This document shows positions 44,647 through 53,145 of a stretch of 64,000 nt of DNA, piece after piece. The notes beneath the pieces are model-generated. The model was not told the origin of the DNA. It searched no databases and was given only the letters and a program-made list of their open reading frames with translations. The DNA is from Flavobacteriales bacterium (lineage in GTDB: Bacteria; Bacteroidota; Bacteroidia; Flavobacteriales_D; Parvicellaceae): positions 1-64,000 of the forward strand of contig JAQXDK010000006.1 of the NCBI GenBank assembly GCA_029251405.1, written 5' to 3'. The translations under genes were made by a program, and so were the position numbers. Each line of letters begins with the position of its first letter. The first letter of the stretch is position 1.

Positions 44647-45768
44647 GTGTATTTCTCAGAATTTAACTGTCAAGATTCCTCAAAAAATCAATTATTAAAT
44701 TTATTTAGTTCTAGTAGAGTACCTCATGCTTTACTATTAAGTGGTCCAGAAGGTTGTGGCCATTTACAATTAGCACTTTCTTTTTCAACCCTTATCTTAT
44801 GTCAGTCACCAAAGAATAACGATGCATGTAAAGAATGCTCTTCTTGTAAGATGAATGAAAAATACCAACACCCGGATTTGCATTTTTCTTTCCCCATACA
44901 TTTACTTAAATCTGAGCATTCAGAGGTTTCTGACGATAGAAGGAAACTTTTTATTTCTACTCTACAAAAAGAAAAATGTTTAGGTAAAAAAAGTTGGTAT
45001 TCACTAATGGGGAACGAGAATAAGCAGGGAATAATTGGGGTTAAAGAAAGTCAAGCTGTAATTCAAAAAATGATTTTAAAATCATTTATGGGAGGTCCAA
45101 AAGTTTTGATACTATGGCTGCCAGAACTTATGAATTTGCAAGCTGCAAACAAGCTTCTTAAATTAATTGAGGAACCACCGGAAAAAACTTATTTCATCTT
45201 TGTTACCGATCAGAAAAATAAAATATTGCCTACAATTTATTCTAGATTACAGAACATCTCTATTCCAAAAATGTCTTCATCTGAAATATCCGGTTTCCTT
45301 GAAAAGATCTTTCATCTTTCTGCATCCGATGCTACTGATCTAGCCTCTCTTTCTAATGGAAATTTAAATAAAGCAATAACAGAACATTTCAACACCAACT
45401 CTTCTGAATTGAATATTTCGCTTTTTGTAAAGTGGATGCGATTGTGTTATTCAAGAAATATTGCTGACACAATTGACTGGGTCAATGAATTATCTAAAAT
45501 GGGTAGAGAGCAAGTAAAAGATTTACTTATTTATTCATTAGAAATGTCTAGAAAATGTATACTTGGAAACTTCTCAGCATCTACAGAAAAAATCAATGAT
45601 AAGGAAGAAAAATTCTTATCTAAATTCCAACCTTTTATCAACCATAAAAACATTTCAGAAATTAATGGATTATTAAACGATGCTCATTTCCATTTGGAAA
45701 GAAATGCTAATCCAAAAATTTTGATGCTTGATGTGTCTTTACAATTGTATAAATTACTAAGAAAGTAA
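44647..45768 (+). CDS. holB: DNA polymerase III subunit delta'
   Basis: The 373-residue clamp-loader subunit starts with GTG (MYFSEFNCQ). The N-terminal AAA+ fold has RVPHALLLSGPEGCGHLQLA, where the P-loop Lys-Thr is lost, as is usual for the non-hydrolysing delta' subunit. The zinc module CKECSSCKM follows, then LIEEPPEKTYFIFVT and the sensor region RLQNISIP. Here the insert after the zinc site (LHFSFPIHLLKSEHSEVSDD) is of the Bacteroidota type. The gene lies between the CvpA-family gene and gldH, and gldH starts 4 nt after its stop. Confidence 0.92.
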   Translation: MYFSEFNCQDSSKNQLLNLFSSSRVPHALLLSGPEGCGHLQLALSFSTLILCQSPKNNDACKECSSCKMNEKYQHPDLHFSFPIHLLKSEHSEVSDDRRKLFISTLQKEKCLGKKSWYSLMGNENKQGIIGVKESQAVIQKMILKSFMGGPKVLILWLPELMNLQAANKLLKLIEEPPEKTYFIFVTDQKNKILPTIYSRLQNISIPKMSSSEISGFLEKIFHLSASDATDLASLSNGNLNKAITEHFNTNSSELNISLFVKWMRLCYSRNIADTIDWVNELSKMGREQVKDLLIYSLEMSRKCILGNFSASTEKINDKEEKFLSKFQPFINHKNISEINGLLNDAHFHLERNANPKILMLDVSLQLYKLLRK

Positions 45769-45772
45769 ATAA

Positions 45773-46261
45773 ATGAGTTTCCTAAAAAACATAATTAAGT
45801 CTGCTAGTTTTTTATTAGTAATAAACTTTACAAGTTGCACTCATGAAAATGTGGTAATTAGTGAATATGTAGATATTATCGATTCAAATTTCTCTTATTT
45901 AGACACTATTTCTTTCGAGGTTGCAATAGATGACACAGTTAGTAATCACAATGTGTTTTTACAACTCAGAACATCGACTAATTACAAGTGGTCCAATATG
46001 TTTGTATTTTCTGATATTGATTTTCCAAATGGAAAAACAAGAACAGATACTTTTCAAGTTTTTATAACTGATAACATGGGTCACTGGATGGGTAATAAAT
46101 CAGGATTGATTGTTAACTTTAATCATTCATTATACAATAATATAAAGTTTCCAGTAGCGGGGGATTATAAGTTTAGTTTTAATCAAGCAATGAGAGACAC
46201 TGTTCTTAAAAATGTAATGAGCTTAGGATTAAAAATCACCAAAAAAAGTAAGGAGAATTAA
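45773..46261 (+). CDS. gldH: Gliding motility lipoprotein GldH
   Basis: The 162-residue lipoprotein has a signal peptide with lipobox NFTSC (residues ~18-22). It has the GldH pattern: beta strands VFLQLRTSTNYKWSNMFVF, then FITDNMGHWMGNKSG, FPVAGDYKFSFNQAMRDTVL and MSLGLKIT. GldH is essential for gliding and for T9SS function in Flavobacterium, and homologues occur in non-gliding T9SS bacteria. It starts four nt after holB and ends nine nt before the aminotransferase gene, so all three are probably one operon. Confidence 0.9.
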   Translation: MSFLKNIIKSASFLLVINFTSCTHENVVISEYVDIIDSNFSYLDTISFEVAIDDTVSNHNVFLQLRTSTNYKWSNMFVFSDIDFPNGKTRTDTFQVFITDNMGHWMGNKSGLIVNFNHSLYNNIKFPVAGDYKFSFNQAMRDTVLKNVMSLGLKITKKSKEN

Positions 46262-46270
46262 AAAATAATT

Positions 46271-47419
46271 TTGAAGATATTACCCGACTCCAAACTTCCT
46301 AATATAGGCACTAATATTTTCACTAAAATGTCTTCTTTAGCTACGTCTTGTAAGGCTATAAATTTATCACAAGGTTATCCAGACTTTGGAGTCGATGAAG
46401 AGCTAATAAAGTTGGTAAAAAAATATTTAGATTTAGGATTTGATCAATATGCACCTATGCAAGGTGTTTTAAAATTAAGAGAGGCTGTTTCCGAAAAGTA
46501 CCATAATTTATATGGTAGATATTATCATGAAAATGATGAAATCACCATAACAGCAGGAGCTACCCAAGCAATATTTACTGCTCTTACAGCTTTTATTAAT
46601 CAAGGGGATGAAGTTCTTATTTTTTCTCCTACCTATGATTGTTATGAGCCTGCAATTCAACTCAACGGTGGAAAGCCAGTTTTCATTGAACTAGATTCTC
46701 CAAATTTTAAAATTGATTGGCAAAAAGTAGAAAATAAGATTTCCAATAAAACGAGAATGATTATTGTAAATAGTCCACAAAATCCGCTGGGTACTATTTT
46801 GACCAATCATGACTTTTTAAGATTAGAAGAAATTTCAGAAAAGTATGATTTACTAGTATTAAGTGATGAAGTATACGAGCATTTGGTATACGATGGTAAA
46901 AAGCATTTTTCAGTTGGCCAGTATCCCAATTTATTTAAAAGATCCATTGCTACGTTTTCTTTTGGAAAAACATTCCATGTAACTGGATGGAAATTAGGTT
47001 ATGTTTTAGCGCCTAATAATTTAATGACAGAAATACGAAAAGTACATCAGTTTAATGTTTTTTCATGCAATCATCCTTTTCAATTAGCCATTGCAGACTA
47101 TTTAGAAAATAACGAAACCTATCTCAAACTCAACGAGTTTTATCAAAGAAAAAGAGATTTATTTTTAGACATAATTTCAGCTTCAAGATTTACTGCAAAT
47201 CCATGCAATGGTACGTATTTTCAATTACTCAACTATTCTGAAATTTCAAACTTGCCTGATGTGGAAATGGCTGAAAATTTAACTATAAAGAATGGTGTTG
47301 CTAGTATCCCTATTTCAGTTTTTTCAGCTAAAAAAAATGACGAAAAAAACTTAAGATTTTGTTTTGCAAAAACTGATGAAACTCTAAAAAAAGCAGGAGA
47401 TATTCTCATTAAAATTTAA
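46271..47419 (+). CDS. PLP-dependent aminotransferase (methionine/kynurenine aminotransferase type)
   Basis: The 382-residue class I/II fold-type I enzyme has INLSQGYPDFGVDEELI, AGATQAIFTALTAFI, NSPQNPLGTIL and the PLP Lys in ATFSFGKTFHVTGWKLGY, which is the GKTFH(V/A)TGWK motif of the YbdL methionine aminotransferase group. The cofactor Asp/Tyr are in LVLSDEVYEHL. It starts with TTG at 46271, nine nt after gldH, since no ATG precedes the conserved region (MKILPDSKLPNIGTNIFTKM). Likely role: transamination of methionine or aromatic amino acids. Confidence 0.92.
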   Translation: MKILPDSKLPNIGTNIFTKMSSLATSCKAINLSQGYPDFGVDEELIKLVKKYLDLGFDQYAPMQGVLKLREAVSEKYHNLYGRYYHENDEITITAGATQAIFTALTAFINQGDEVLIFSPTYDCYEPAIQLNGGKPVFIELDSPNFKIDWQKVENKISNKTRMIIVNSPQNPLGTILTNHDFLRLEEISEKYDLLVLSDEVYEHLVYDGKKHFSVGQYPNLFKRSIATFSFGKTFHVTGWKLGYVLAPNNLMTEIRKVHQFNVFSCNHPFQLAIADYLENNETYLKLNEFYQRKRDLFLDIISASRFTANPCNGTYFQLLNYSEISNLPDVEMAENLTIKNGVASIPISVFSAKKNDEKNLRFCFAKTDETLKKAGDILIKI

Positions 47420-47494
47420 TTATTCACAATTACTTCTTAAGATTTGGTTTGTTTTTGTTAAATCTAATTTTTATTTTCTTTTACATTTACTTTC

Positions 47495-48445
47495 ATGAAG
47501 AAATACATCAGTTTATTATTTGTTATCATCGCCACTAATTTTTATTCTCAAAATATAATTGATGTTTATTGCTCAGATGATACTTGCAGTCACTCAGTCA
47601 TAGATACGGAGATGTTGGTGATAGAAAGATGGGATACTTTGCCACAGTCTAAGTTTTGGAAAACAGTAATTAATACTACTAAAGATTCTTGTATTATAAA
47701 TATTGCTAGCTCAAGAACGATATTAGCAACGATAAATCAAGAATTGTGGTTTAGTCAAACAGAGGATGAAAAAAAACAATTTAAAGATTCTATTAACAAA
47801 TATTTTTGTTTGGATACTACTACAAAGTTGTACGTCACTACAGGCAAAAAAGAATTTTATCAGATTCAAGAAGTCATTCCTTCTATTGAAAGTGCTATTG
47901 AAATTTTTCAAGACAACGATGTAGATCCCTGGTTCGCTCAGTCCATATTACTTATAGAAAGTCCTGCTCAACTAAAATATTCTAGTGTAGGTGCTTATGG
48001 TCCTTTTCAAATTATGAAAAGAGTTGCTAGAACAATGGGGTTAACGGTTAACAGATATGTAGATGAAAGAAAAGATTTCAAAAAGTCAGCTTTTGCAGCC
48101 AGCCAATTATTAAAAACCGTATGTATCCCACAAGCGAGAAAAATATTATGTGATGTAGACGATATCGATCCAGCAGGAAACGAGCTTTGGTTCAAATTTT
48201 TAGTGCTTCATGTATACCATGCTGGTGCTAGAAATGTAGGCTCTTTATTAAGTCAATTAGAGGAGCCCTTAGAAGGAATGGAGCTCATCCAATGGATGTG
48301 GAAAAATGAATATGGAAATTTTAAAAATGCTTCCCAAAATTATTCTCAAATTGCTATTGCAGCAATGTTAACATTGAATGAAATAGTTCTTTCAGATTGT
48401 GATTACATATTAGAAAATCATAATTTTAATGCTATTGAGAATTAA
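47495..48445 (+). CDS. Exported lytic transglycosylase (SLT domain)
   Basis: The 316-residue protein has a signal peptide (1-19, ending FYSQN) and an N-terminal ~120-residue region of unknown fold. A goose-lysozyme/SLT domain follows, with catalytic Glu in QSILLIESPAQLKYSSVGAYG and the downstream substrate motif YGPFQIMKRVARTMG. It should cleave peptidoglycan glycan strands in the periplasm to form anhydro ends. No LysM modules are visible. It overlaps the next membrane-protein gene by one base (TAATG). Confidence 0.87.
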   Translation: MKKYISLLFVIIATNFYSQNIIDVYCSDDTCSHSVIDTEMLVIERWDTLPQSKFWKTVINTTKDSCIINIASSRTILATINQELWFSQTEDEKKQFKDSINKYFCLDTTTKLYVTTGKKEFYQIQEVIPSIESAIEIFQDNDVDPWFAQSILLIESPAQLKYSSVGAYGPFQIMKRVARTMGLTVNRYVDERKDFKKSAFAASQLLKTVCIPQARKILCDVDDIDPAGNELWFKFLVLHVYHAGARNVGSLLSQLEEPLEGMELIQWMWKNEYGNFKNASQNYSQIAIAAMLTLNEIVLSDCDYILENHNFNAIEN

Positions 48446-49059
48446 TGAATAGTCTTTTAAATTGGATTAATAATACACTCATATTAATATTTGTCGTGGT
48501 TTCTTTCTTTCATCATAATTATGATTATGGATGGGATATCTATTTTTATAAAGAATTCACCTTATTTCTCCCATTATTTATTTCTTTAATTTGGCTTTTT
48601 AAAACCTACTCCAGATGGAGAAAACTAAAATTGCTAACAGCAGAAAAAGGATATAAAATATCTAGTGGAGGGTTTAAGAAATCTCTTTTTAAAGAAACCT
48701 TACCCTTTTATTGCTATTTATTTTTGATCATTATTTTATTGCTATATATCTCTCAAACAGTTTTATTTTCGATAGTGCTAATCATTATTATTTTAGAAGG
48801 ACTGTTGTTTTTAAGATGGGGTAGAAAATCTTTCAAAATGATAATAACTCCAAAAACCATTATAATTTTACATCATCTTCAATATTTTATATTTTGGGAT
48901 AAAGTAAAAAGTATCTCTTTTCAGTATAAAGGAGTTCTAATTTCTTTAAGTAGTAATAAGCAAATTTATATTGCTGAAAATGATTTTCTTGATTTTAAGG
49001 AATGGAAAAAAGACATTGAAAAGCAAGCAGTTCTCAAAGAAATATATATTCATAACTAG
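48445..49059 (+). CDS. Membrane protein of unknown function, coupled to lytic transglycosylase
   Basis: The 204-residue protein has an N-terminal half with about four hydrophobic helices (NTLILIFVVVSFF, FTLFLPLFISLIWLF, YCYLFLIIILLLYI, IVLIIIILEGLLFL). A C-terminal cytoplasmic part of ~85 residues follows, with a PH-like strand pattern (MIITPKTIIILHHLQYFIFW, GVLISLSSNKQIYIAE). I do not recognise a family. Its start overlaps the transglycosylase stop by one base, so the two are translationally coupled and may cooperate at the envelope. The gene is short of any catalytic motif. Confidence 0.7.
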   Translation: MNSLLNWINNTLILIFVVVSFFHHNYDYGWDIYFYKEFTLFLPLFISLIWLFKTYSRWRKLKLLTAEKGYKISSGGFKKSLFKETLPFYCYLFLIIILLLYISQTVLFSIVLIIIILEGLLFLRWGRKSFKMIITPKTIIILHHLQYFIFWDKVKSISFQYKGVLISLSSNKQIYIAENDFLDFKEWKKDIEKQAVLKEIYIHN

Positions 49060-49060
49060 C

Positions 49061-50074
49061 TTATATTCCGCTAATAATTATAGCTTCTAATTCTCTTAAA
49101 TAATTTTGCTTTTCAAAGTTTGGTGCATACACATAACCTTCGGCAGTAATTATAGTGTCTTTAAGACTGTTTAACCACGAATAACTTATGAAGGGGCCTC
49201 CCATCTTGTCATTTTTCATTCTCCAACAGCCTTTAACGAGTTTTACATATTTACCCTTTATATAAAATGAAGAATCGGTTAGCTGGCTAATATTATTTTT
49301 GGAAGTGGTCATAAATGATTTTTTCTTTTCACCTTTTAAAAAGCGCTTCCCAATAGAATCTTTTAATTTGATATAAGATTCTTTACTAAACTGATGTTGA
49401 TTTTTGTAGAGTTTTTGATAAATAACTATTCCTTTTTGAATCTCATGAGGACCATTTTGATCTTTTTTAATTTCCAAGTTACTCCACCACCAAAAATTTT
49501 TGGTTTTTTTATTTAGTTTATAGCCGTTTGGAGCTCGGAATTGTAAGTTACTACCACCATCTAAGCTAGAAGAAATAGAGTTTTTAAAGGACCAGTTTTC
49601 AGATATTTTATTGAGATTAAACTCATGAATAATTGATTTTAACTCATTTGATCTTTTTAAGAAATAATTAATGGCATCTTGAAACGATTTAAACTTTAGT
49701 TCAATAATTATTTGATTTCTTGACCATAAGTTCTTCTTAATTGTTGGCGCGCTTTCGTCCGGATGATATTTAGCAATATCTATGAAGACAAAGCAATTGT
49801 TATTTTTAATGTTTTTTAAAATTTTATTAGGAACTACAAAATCTATCTGAAATTGTTTTTCAAATGGTAGTGGCGTTGTTTTTACAAGTACTTCAAATGA
49901 TTTTCTTATCTGATCTCCCAAATCAGATTTCCAGTGCTTTTTATCTATTGCAAATAAAATTTCCTGGTAATTTTTTTTTGTTTTTGGCTTTAGTAAGTGT
50001 GGACTGTACTTGTCGTTACTACAATTTTGCAACAAAAATAATGTCGTTAAAATGAAAAATATTCTTATAAACAT
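49061..50074 (-). CDS. DUF4837-like lipoprotein
   Basis: The 337-residue protein starts with a lipoprotein signal (lipobox LLQNC at residues ~14-18). It has DUF4837 features: HWKSDLGDQIRKSF near the start, LWSRNQIIIELKF, and late KGCWRMKNDKMGGPFISYSW with TAEGYVYAPNFEKQNYLRELEA. The family is restricted mainly to Bacteroidota and is of unknown function. It is expected to be anchored in the envelope by its acylated Cys. It overlaps the upstream beta-rich exported protein gene by 10 nt, suggesting joint expression. Confidence 0.83.
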   Translation of the reverse strand: MFIRIFFILTTLFLLQNCSNDKYSPHLLKPKTKKNYQEILFAIDKKHWKSDLGDQIRKSFEVLVKTTPLPFEKQFQIDFVVPNKILKNIKNNNCFVFIDIAKYHPDESAPTIKKNLWSRNQIIIELKFKSFQDAINYFLKRSNELKSIIHEFNLNKISENWSFKNSISSSLDGGSNLQFRAPNGYKLNKKTKNFWWWSNLEIKKDQNGPHEIQKGIVIYQKLYKNQHQFSKESYIKLKDSIGKRFLKGEKKKSFMTTSKNNISQLTDSSFYIKGKYVKLVKGCWRMKNDKMGGPFISYSWLNSLKDTIITAEGYVYAPNFEKQNYLRELEAIIISGI

Positions 50075-50850
50075 ATTGTTAAGCCGAATGAATAGTTTGA
50101 TAATTCTGGAAAAATAGTGTTGTATTTAGTTAAATTCGATTGCATAAAAACACCTATTTTTCTATAGATTATTTTGAAAGATCCAGATAAATAATATCGC
50201 GAATTGAAAAAATTATTTTTAATATTTTCAGAATATTTAATGTTATTTTCAACATATTTAAAATTTGACTTTCCGTACCACAAAATTTGGTTAGAAAATT
50301 CTAACTGAAGCAAAAGATTTTTTTTCTTTTTCGAAAATGGAACCCAACTTATATTAAATGGTAAGGTGAGGTAGTGAAGATTGAGATTGTTTTTATTTAC
50401 TGATTCAATATTTACCTTACTAAACATTAGACTATCATTCAAAACACTTACTGTATTTCCACCTAAATTGAGTTTGTTTTTTTGAACGCCAATTCCTATA
50501 AAAATTTTAAGCAGCTCAGCTTTTATTTTAATAGACTTAAAGTATAATTTGAAATTAGTCATGCTAGAATTTACATTGTTGTAAGGAAGCCTATTGGAGC
50601 TGTTGAATCCATTAAATAAATAGTTGTCATTTAATTTTAGGATTCCGAAAGATGAATTTATTCTAAAGGAATGGTTACTTTTTTCTACTTCAATTTGATC
50701 TTCTTCAAAACTCCATTCATCAATCTCATTACTTTTTGAAATAATAAGAATTTTAGAATCTTTGTATTTCAAAGATAAAGTATCATTAAATTGTCCAAAA
50801 CCCGTCAAATGGGTATACAAAACAATGAATAAGCTAATGGAAAATCTCAA
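50065..50850 (-). CDS. Beta-rich exported protein of unknown function
   Basis: The frame extends upstream to an ATG at 50913, but that start would bury a signal peptide. The TTG at 50850 gives MRFSISLFIVLYTHLTGFGQ, an excellent signal peptide, so I choose it (261 residues). The mature part alternates short polar and hydrophobic strands (KLYFKSIKIKAELLKIFIGI, LLLQLEFSNQILWYGKSNF, YYLSGSFKIIYRKIGVFM) and ends NYSFGLTICL, like an outer-membrane barrel. No family is recognised. It overlaps the DUF4837-like gene by 10 nt. Its 5' end overlaps the oppositely oriented microprotein gene. Confidence 0.65.
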   Translation of the reverse strand: MRFSISLFIVLYTHLTGFGQFNDTLSLKYKDSKILIISKSNEIDEWSFEEDQIEVEKSNHSFRINSSFGILKLNDNYLFNGFNSSNRLPYNNVNSSMTNFKLYFKSIKIKAELLKIFIGIGVQKNKLNLGGNTVSVLNDSLMFSKVNIESVNKNNLNLHYLTLPFNISWVPFSKKKKNLLLQLEFSNQILWYGKSNFKYVENNIKYSENIKNNFFNSRYYLSGSFKIIYRKIGVFMQSNLTKYNTIFPELSNYSFGLTICL

Positions 50851-50947
50851 ACGGTTCTGGAAAAAATATAAAATATATTTTGTTGATGTTTGGCAATACC
50901 TAGTTATCATCATTATATTTCTGATAGCATTAATTTTTATTTTATAA
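50837..50947 (+). CDS. 36-residue single-pass membrane microprotein
   Basis: A short plus-strand frame lies in the gap between two minus-strand genes. From the ATG at 50837 it encodes a basic amphipathic start (MENLKRFWKKYKIYFVDVW) followed by a strongly hydrophobic C-terminal helix (QYLVIIIIFLIALIFIL). This positive-inside layout is that of a C-tail-anchored microprotein. An earlier ATG at 50825 adds MNKL. It ends one base before the convergent coiled-coil gene stop. I think it resembles small membrane proteins seen in other Bacteroidota, but I cannot name a family. It is likely to be missed by gene finders. Confidence 0.55.
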   Translation: MENLKRFWKKYKIYFVDVWQYLVIIIIFLIALIFIL

Positions 50948-51916
50948 TTATCTTAAAGCAAAGGAGGATTCTCCGATAATATAGCCATCGTTGTATACTT
51001 CCACTTTGAATTTCCCAACAGTAACTCCTCCAATAATTTCGTGGTATATGCAAATATCCATATTTTCATTCTGGTAGTTCACCACTCTTTTGGAGCTGAC
51101 CTCAATATTAGTGCCTTCAGCATTTTCAATTAAAATAGGATCTGCTGATGACAGTGTTTTATTATCCTGATCTATTACTCTTATGTATATAGTTTTATCT
51201 CCAGAAAGAGTCAATTTATTTTCTAATAAAGTAAAGCAACCTTTTACCATATTTGTTTTAGAGGCTCTTGTAGTTTCACTTTGAGAACCTGAGCTCCTAA
51301 TTCTAATTGCTGAAACTGTAACATTAGCAGATTGGAGAACAGCTCCTAACGCTACTTTCTTTGCTAGATCATTATTTTCCTTTTTAATTTCCTTATTTTG
51401 TTTAGATACTTTTGATAAACTATTGGATTTCTCTGTGAGGGAGTTGGACAAATTAATGTTTAATGTATTTAAGGAATCAATAGTATGTATATAACCCTTC
51501 ATGATTCCTCTTAATGTCTCAGCTTCTTTTTTTAAGGAAAATATTTTTCGCCAATCTCTATTAGACTTACTATTTAATTTATCAACTTTTTTCATTAAAG
51601 ACATGATTTTCAGCTTCTGTTTATTAATACTGTCTAGAGAAATGGTGTTGTTTTTTTCAAGACTATCATAAGAAAATAACATCAGCTTTAAATTATCTTT
51701 TAAGCTCTCTGTTTTAGATGCGTTTAAAGCGTCTTCATTAATTAAGATTTGATTCATTTCATTATTCTCAAACAACAAGTTCGATAGTTCTTTATTAATT
51801 TGATGATTTTCTTTATTTAAAGTGCTAATCAAGTAACCAGTATATCCAAGAGCAATTATAAGTGCTAGGATTATTACAGTAGAATAATTTTTTTTAACGG
51901 AATTGGATTCTGACAT
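50948..51916 (-). CDS. Membrane-anchored coiled-coil protein of unknown function
   Basis: The 322-residue protein has a short cytoplasmic N-terminus, one transmembrane helix (VIILALIIALGYTGYLI, residues ~14-30), and a periplasmic coiled coil of ~160 residues rich in Leu/Lys/Asn/Ser (ELSNLLFENNEMN, SNSLSKVSKQNKEIKKEN). A C-terminal beta domain follows (VTVSAIRIRSSGSQSET, LTLSGDKTIYIRVID, GKFKVEVYNDGYIIGESSF). Bacteroidota have many such proteins of unknown role. The topology would let it span the periplasm. It is upstream of the two minus-strand envelope genes, with the microprotein gene in between. Confidence 0.8.
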   Translation of the reverse strand: MSESNSVKKNYSTVIILALIIALGYTGYLISTLNKENHQINKELSNLLFENNEMNQILINEDALNASKTESLKDNLKLMLFSYDSLEKNNTISLDSINKQKLKIMSLMKKVDKLNSKSNRDWRKIFSLKKEAETLRGIMKGYIHTIDSLNTLNINLSNSLTEKSNSLSKVSKQNKEIKKENNDLAKKVALGAVLQSANVTVSAIRIRSSGSQSETTRASKTNMVKGCFTLLENKLTLSGDKTIYIRVIDQDNKTLSSADPILIENAEGTNIEVSSKRVVNYQNENMDICIYHEIIGGVTVGKFKVEVYNDGYIIGESSFALR

Positions 51917-51989
51917 CTTAATTTTATTGTAATATTAAATTTAAGAAATTTATAATTATGCCTATAACTCTGGTCAAATTTAATACATA

Positions 51990-52658
51990 TTGATTAAAGA
52001 ATTCATTCAACTTATTTATCCTGAATTTTGTGCTGGTTGTGGTGATCAACTCCAGTTTTCCGAAAAAGCAGTTTGTAGTTCTTGTTTAGTAGAATTAAGA
52101 AATTATTCTTTTACATCAGCTAAATCTTTTTTTGGACGACATATTGCTGAAGATGAAATTTATCTTTTTAATAATTTTAAAAATAAAATTCTCCAGAAAA
52201 TCGTTTATGAATTAAAGTATAACAGAAATAAATCGTCTGGATATATATTAGGAATGGAGTTGGGTTATTTAATTAAAAAATCAATCCATGATTGTAGTTA
52301 TGATTTTATAGTACCAGTACCCATTAGTAAAGTCAAAAGAAATAAACGAGGATATAATCAATGTGAATTGATTGCAGAAGGGGTTTCACAGATCTTAAAA
52401 GTTCCAATAGCTTTCAATTATTTAAACCGGAATAACAATTTAAATTCTCAAATAAACAGTAACCGATATCAAAGGTGGTTAAATGTTGAGGAACAGTACA
52501 GTTTAATAAAAGAGTTTAAAAACTATTCTAAATTGTTGATTGTAGATGACATAGTTACAACTGGAGCAACAATTAACAGTTGTATTAAAGCAATAAAGAA
52601 AAACAACAGTAAGATTACGATTTCTGTTGCTGCGTTAGCTGGTAGTAAAGTTATTTAG
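51990..52658 (+). CDS. ComF family phosphoribosyltransferase-like protein
   Basis: The 222-residue protein has an N-terminal zinc ribbon with CAGCGDQ and CSSC (residues ~10-30) and a C-terminal PRTase domain. Its PRPP loop is LLIVDDIVTTGATINSC, and YDFIVPVPISKVKRNKRGYNQ is the ComF signature. ComF proteins support DNA uptake in naturally competent bacteria, but are also widespread in others. The start is TTG at 51990; the zinc ribbon begins a dozen residues later and no ATG is available. The 3' end overlaps the MORN gene by 8 nt. Confidence 0.92.
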   Translation: MIKEFIQLIYPEFCAGCGDQLQFSEKAVCSSCLVELRNYSFTSAKSFFGRHIAEDEIYLFNNFKNKILQKIVYELKYNRNKSSGYILGMELGYLIKKSIHDCSYDFIVPVPISKVKRNKRGYNQCELIAEGVSQILKVPIAFNYLNRNNNLNSQINSNRYQRWLNVEEQYSLIKEFKNYSKLLIVDDIVTTGATINSCIKAIKKNNSKITISVAALAGSKVI

Positions 52659-53064
52659 AATCTTTTTCTGGGCTTTCAACAGATGCTTCAATCTCGACAC
52701 TTTCCAATTGACCATCTTTAAACATTCCTTCGTAAGTAGCTGATTCTTTCGACCAACGATATTTGCCAATTCCATTGGTGAGACCTTCTTTCCAATGTCC
52801 ATCATATGTATTGCCATTTTTCCAAGTGTATTTCCCAATACCGCTTCTTTTTCCAGCAATAAAATTTCCTTTATACTTGTCTCCATTTTCATACATGAAA
52901 TCTCCAAAACCGTGTGGTTTTCCGTCCACCCAATATCCATCATATGCACTACCGTTTTCCCACTTAAAAGTACCATGACCCCTGTGACAGTTTCCTTTAA
53001 CACATTGAGAATAAGAAATTGAAGTAGTAAAGGAGATTAAAATAATGATAAATATATTTTTCAT
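52651..53064 (-). CDS. Exported MORN-repeat protein
   Basis: The 137-residue protein has a signal peptide (1-19, ending ISYSQ) and about five MORN repeats (GHGTFKWENGSAYDGYW, GFGDFMYENGDKYKGNF, GIGKYTWKNGNTYDGHW, GIGKYRWSKESATYEGMF). It ends in an acidic tail. MORN repeats form elongated beta hairpin arrays that often bind lipids or mediate protein contacts. Bacterial exported forms are poorly characterised. A long overlapping frame in a different phase (52635-53003) is a shadow of this repetitive sequence. The 3' end overlaps comF-like by 8 nt. Confidence 0.87.
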   Translation of the reverse strand: MKNIFIIILISFTTSISYSQCVKGNCHRGHGTFKWENGSAYDGYWVDGKPHGFGDFMYENGDKYKGNFIAGKRSGIGKYTWKNGNTYDGHWKEGLTNGIGKYRWSKESATYEGMFKDGQLESVEIEASVESPEKDSK

Positions 53065-53145
53065 GATACTTAAATTAGTTTTTACAAAGTTAATAAATTA
53101 AAAATTACAAATAACATGCCAATTTTTTAAGCCAAAATAAAATTA

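Noticed and set aside
52635-53003. Overlapping minus-strand frame of 122 residues
   Set aside because: It is a shifted-phase shadow of the MORN-repeat gene, and the composition is Met/Val/Lys-rich without motifs.
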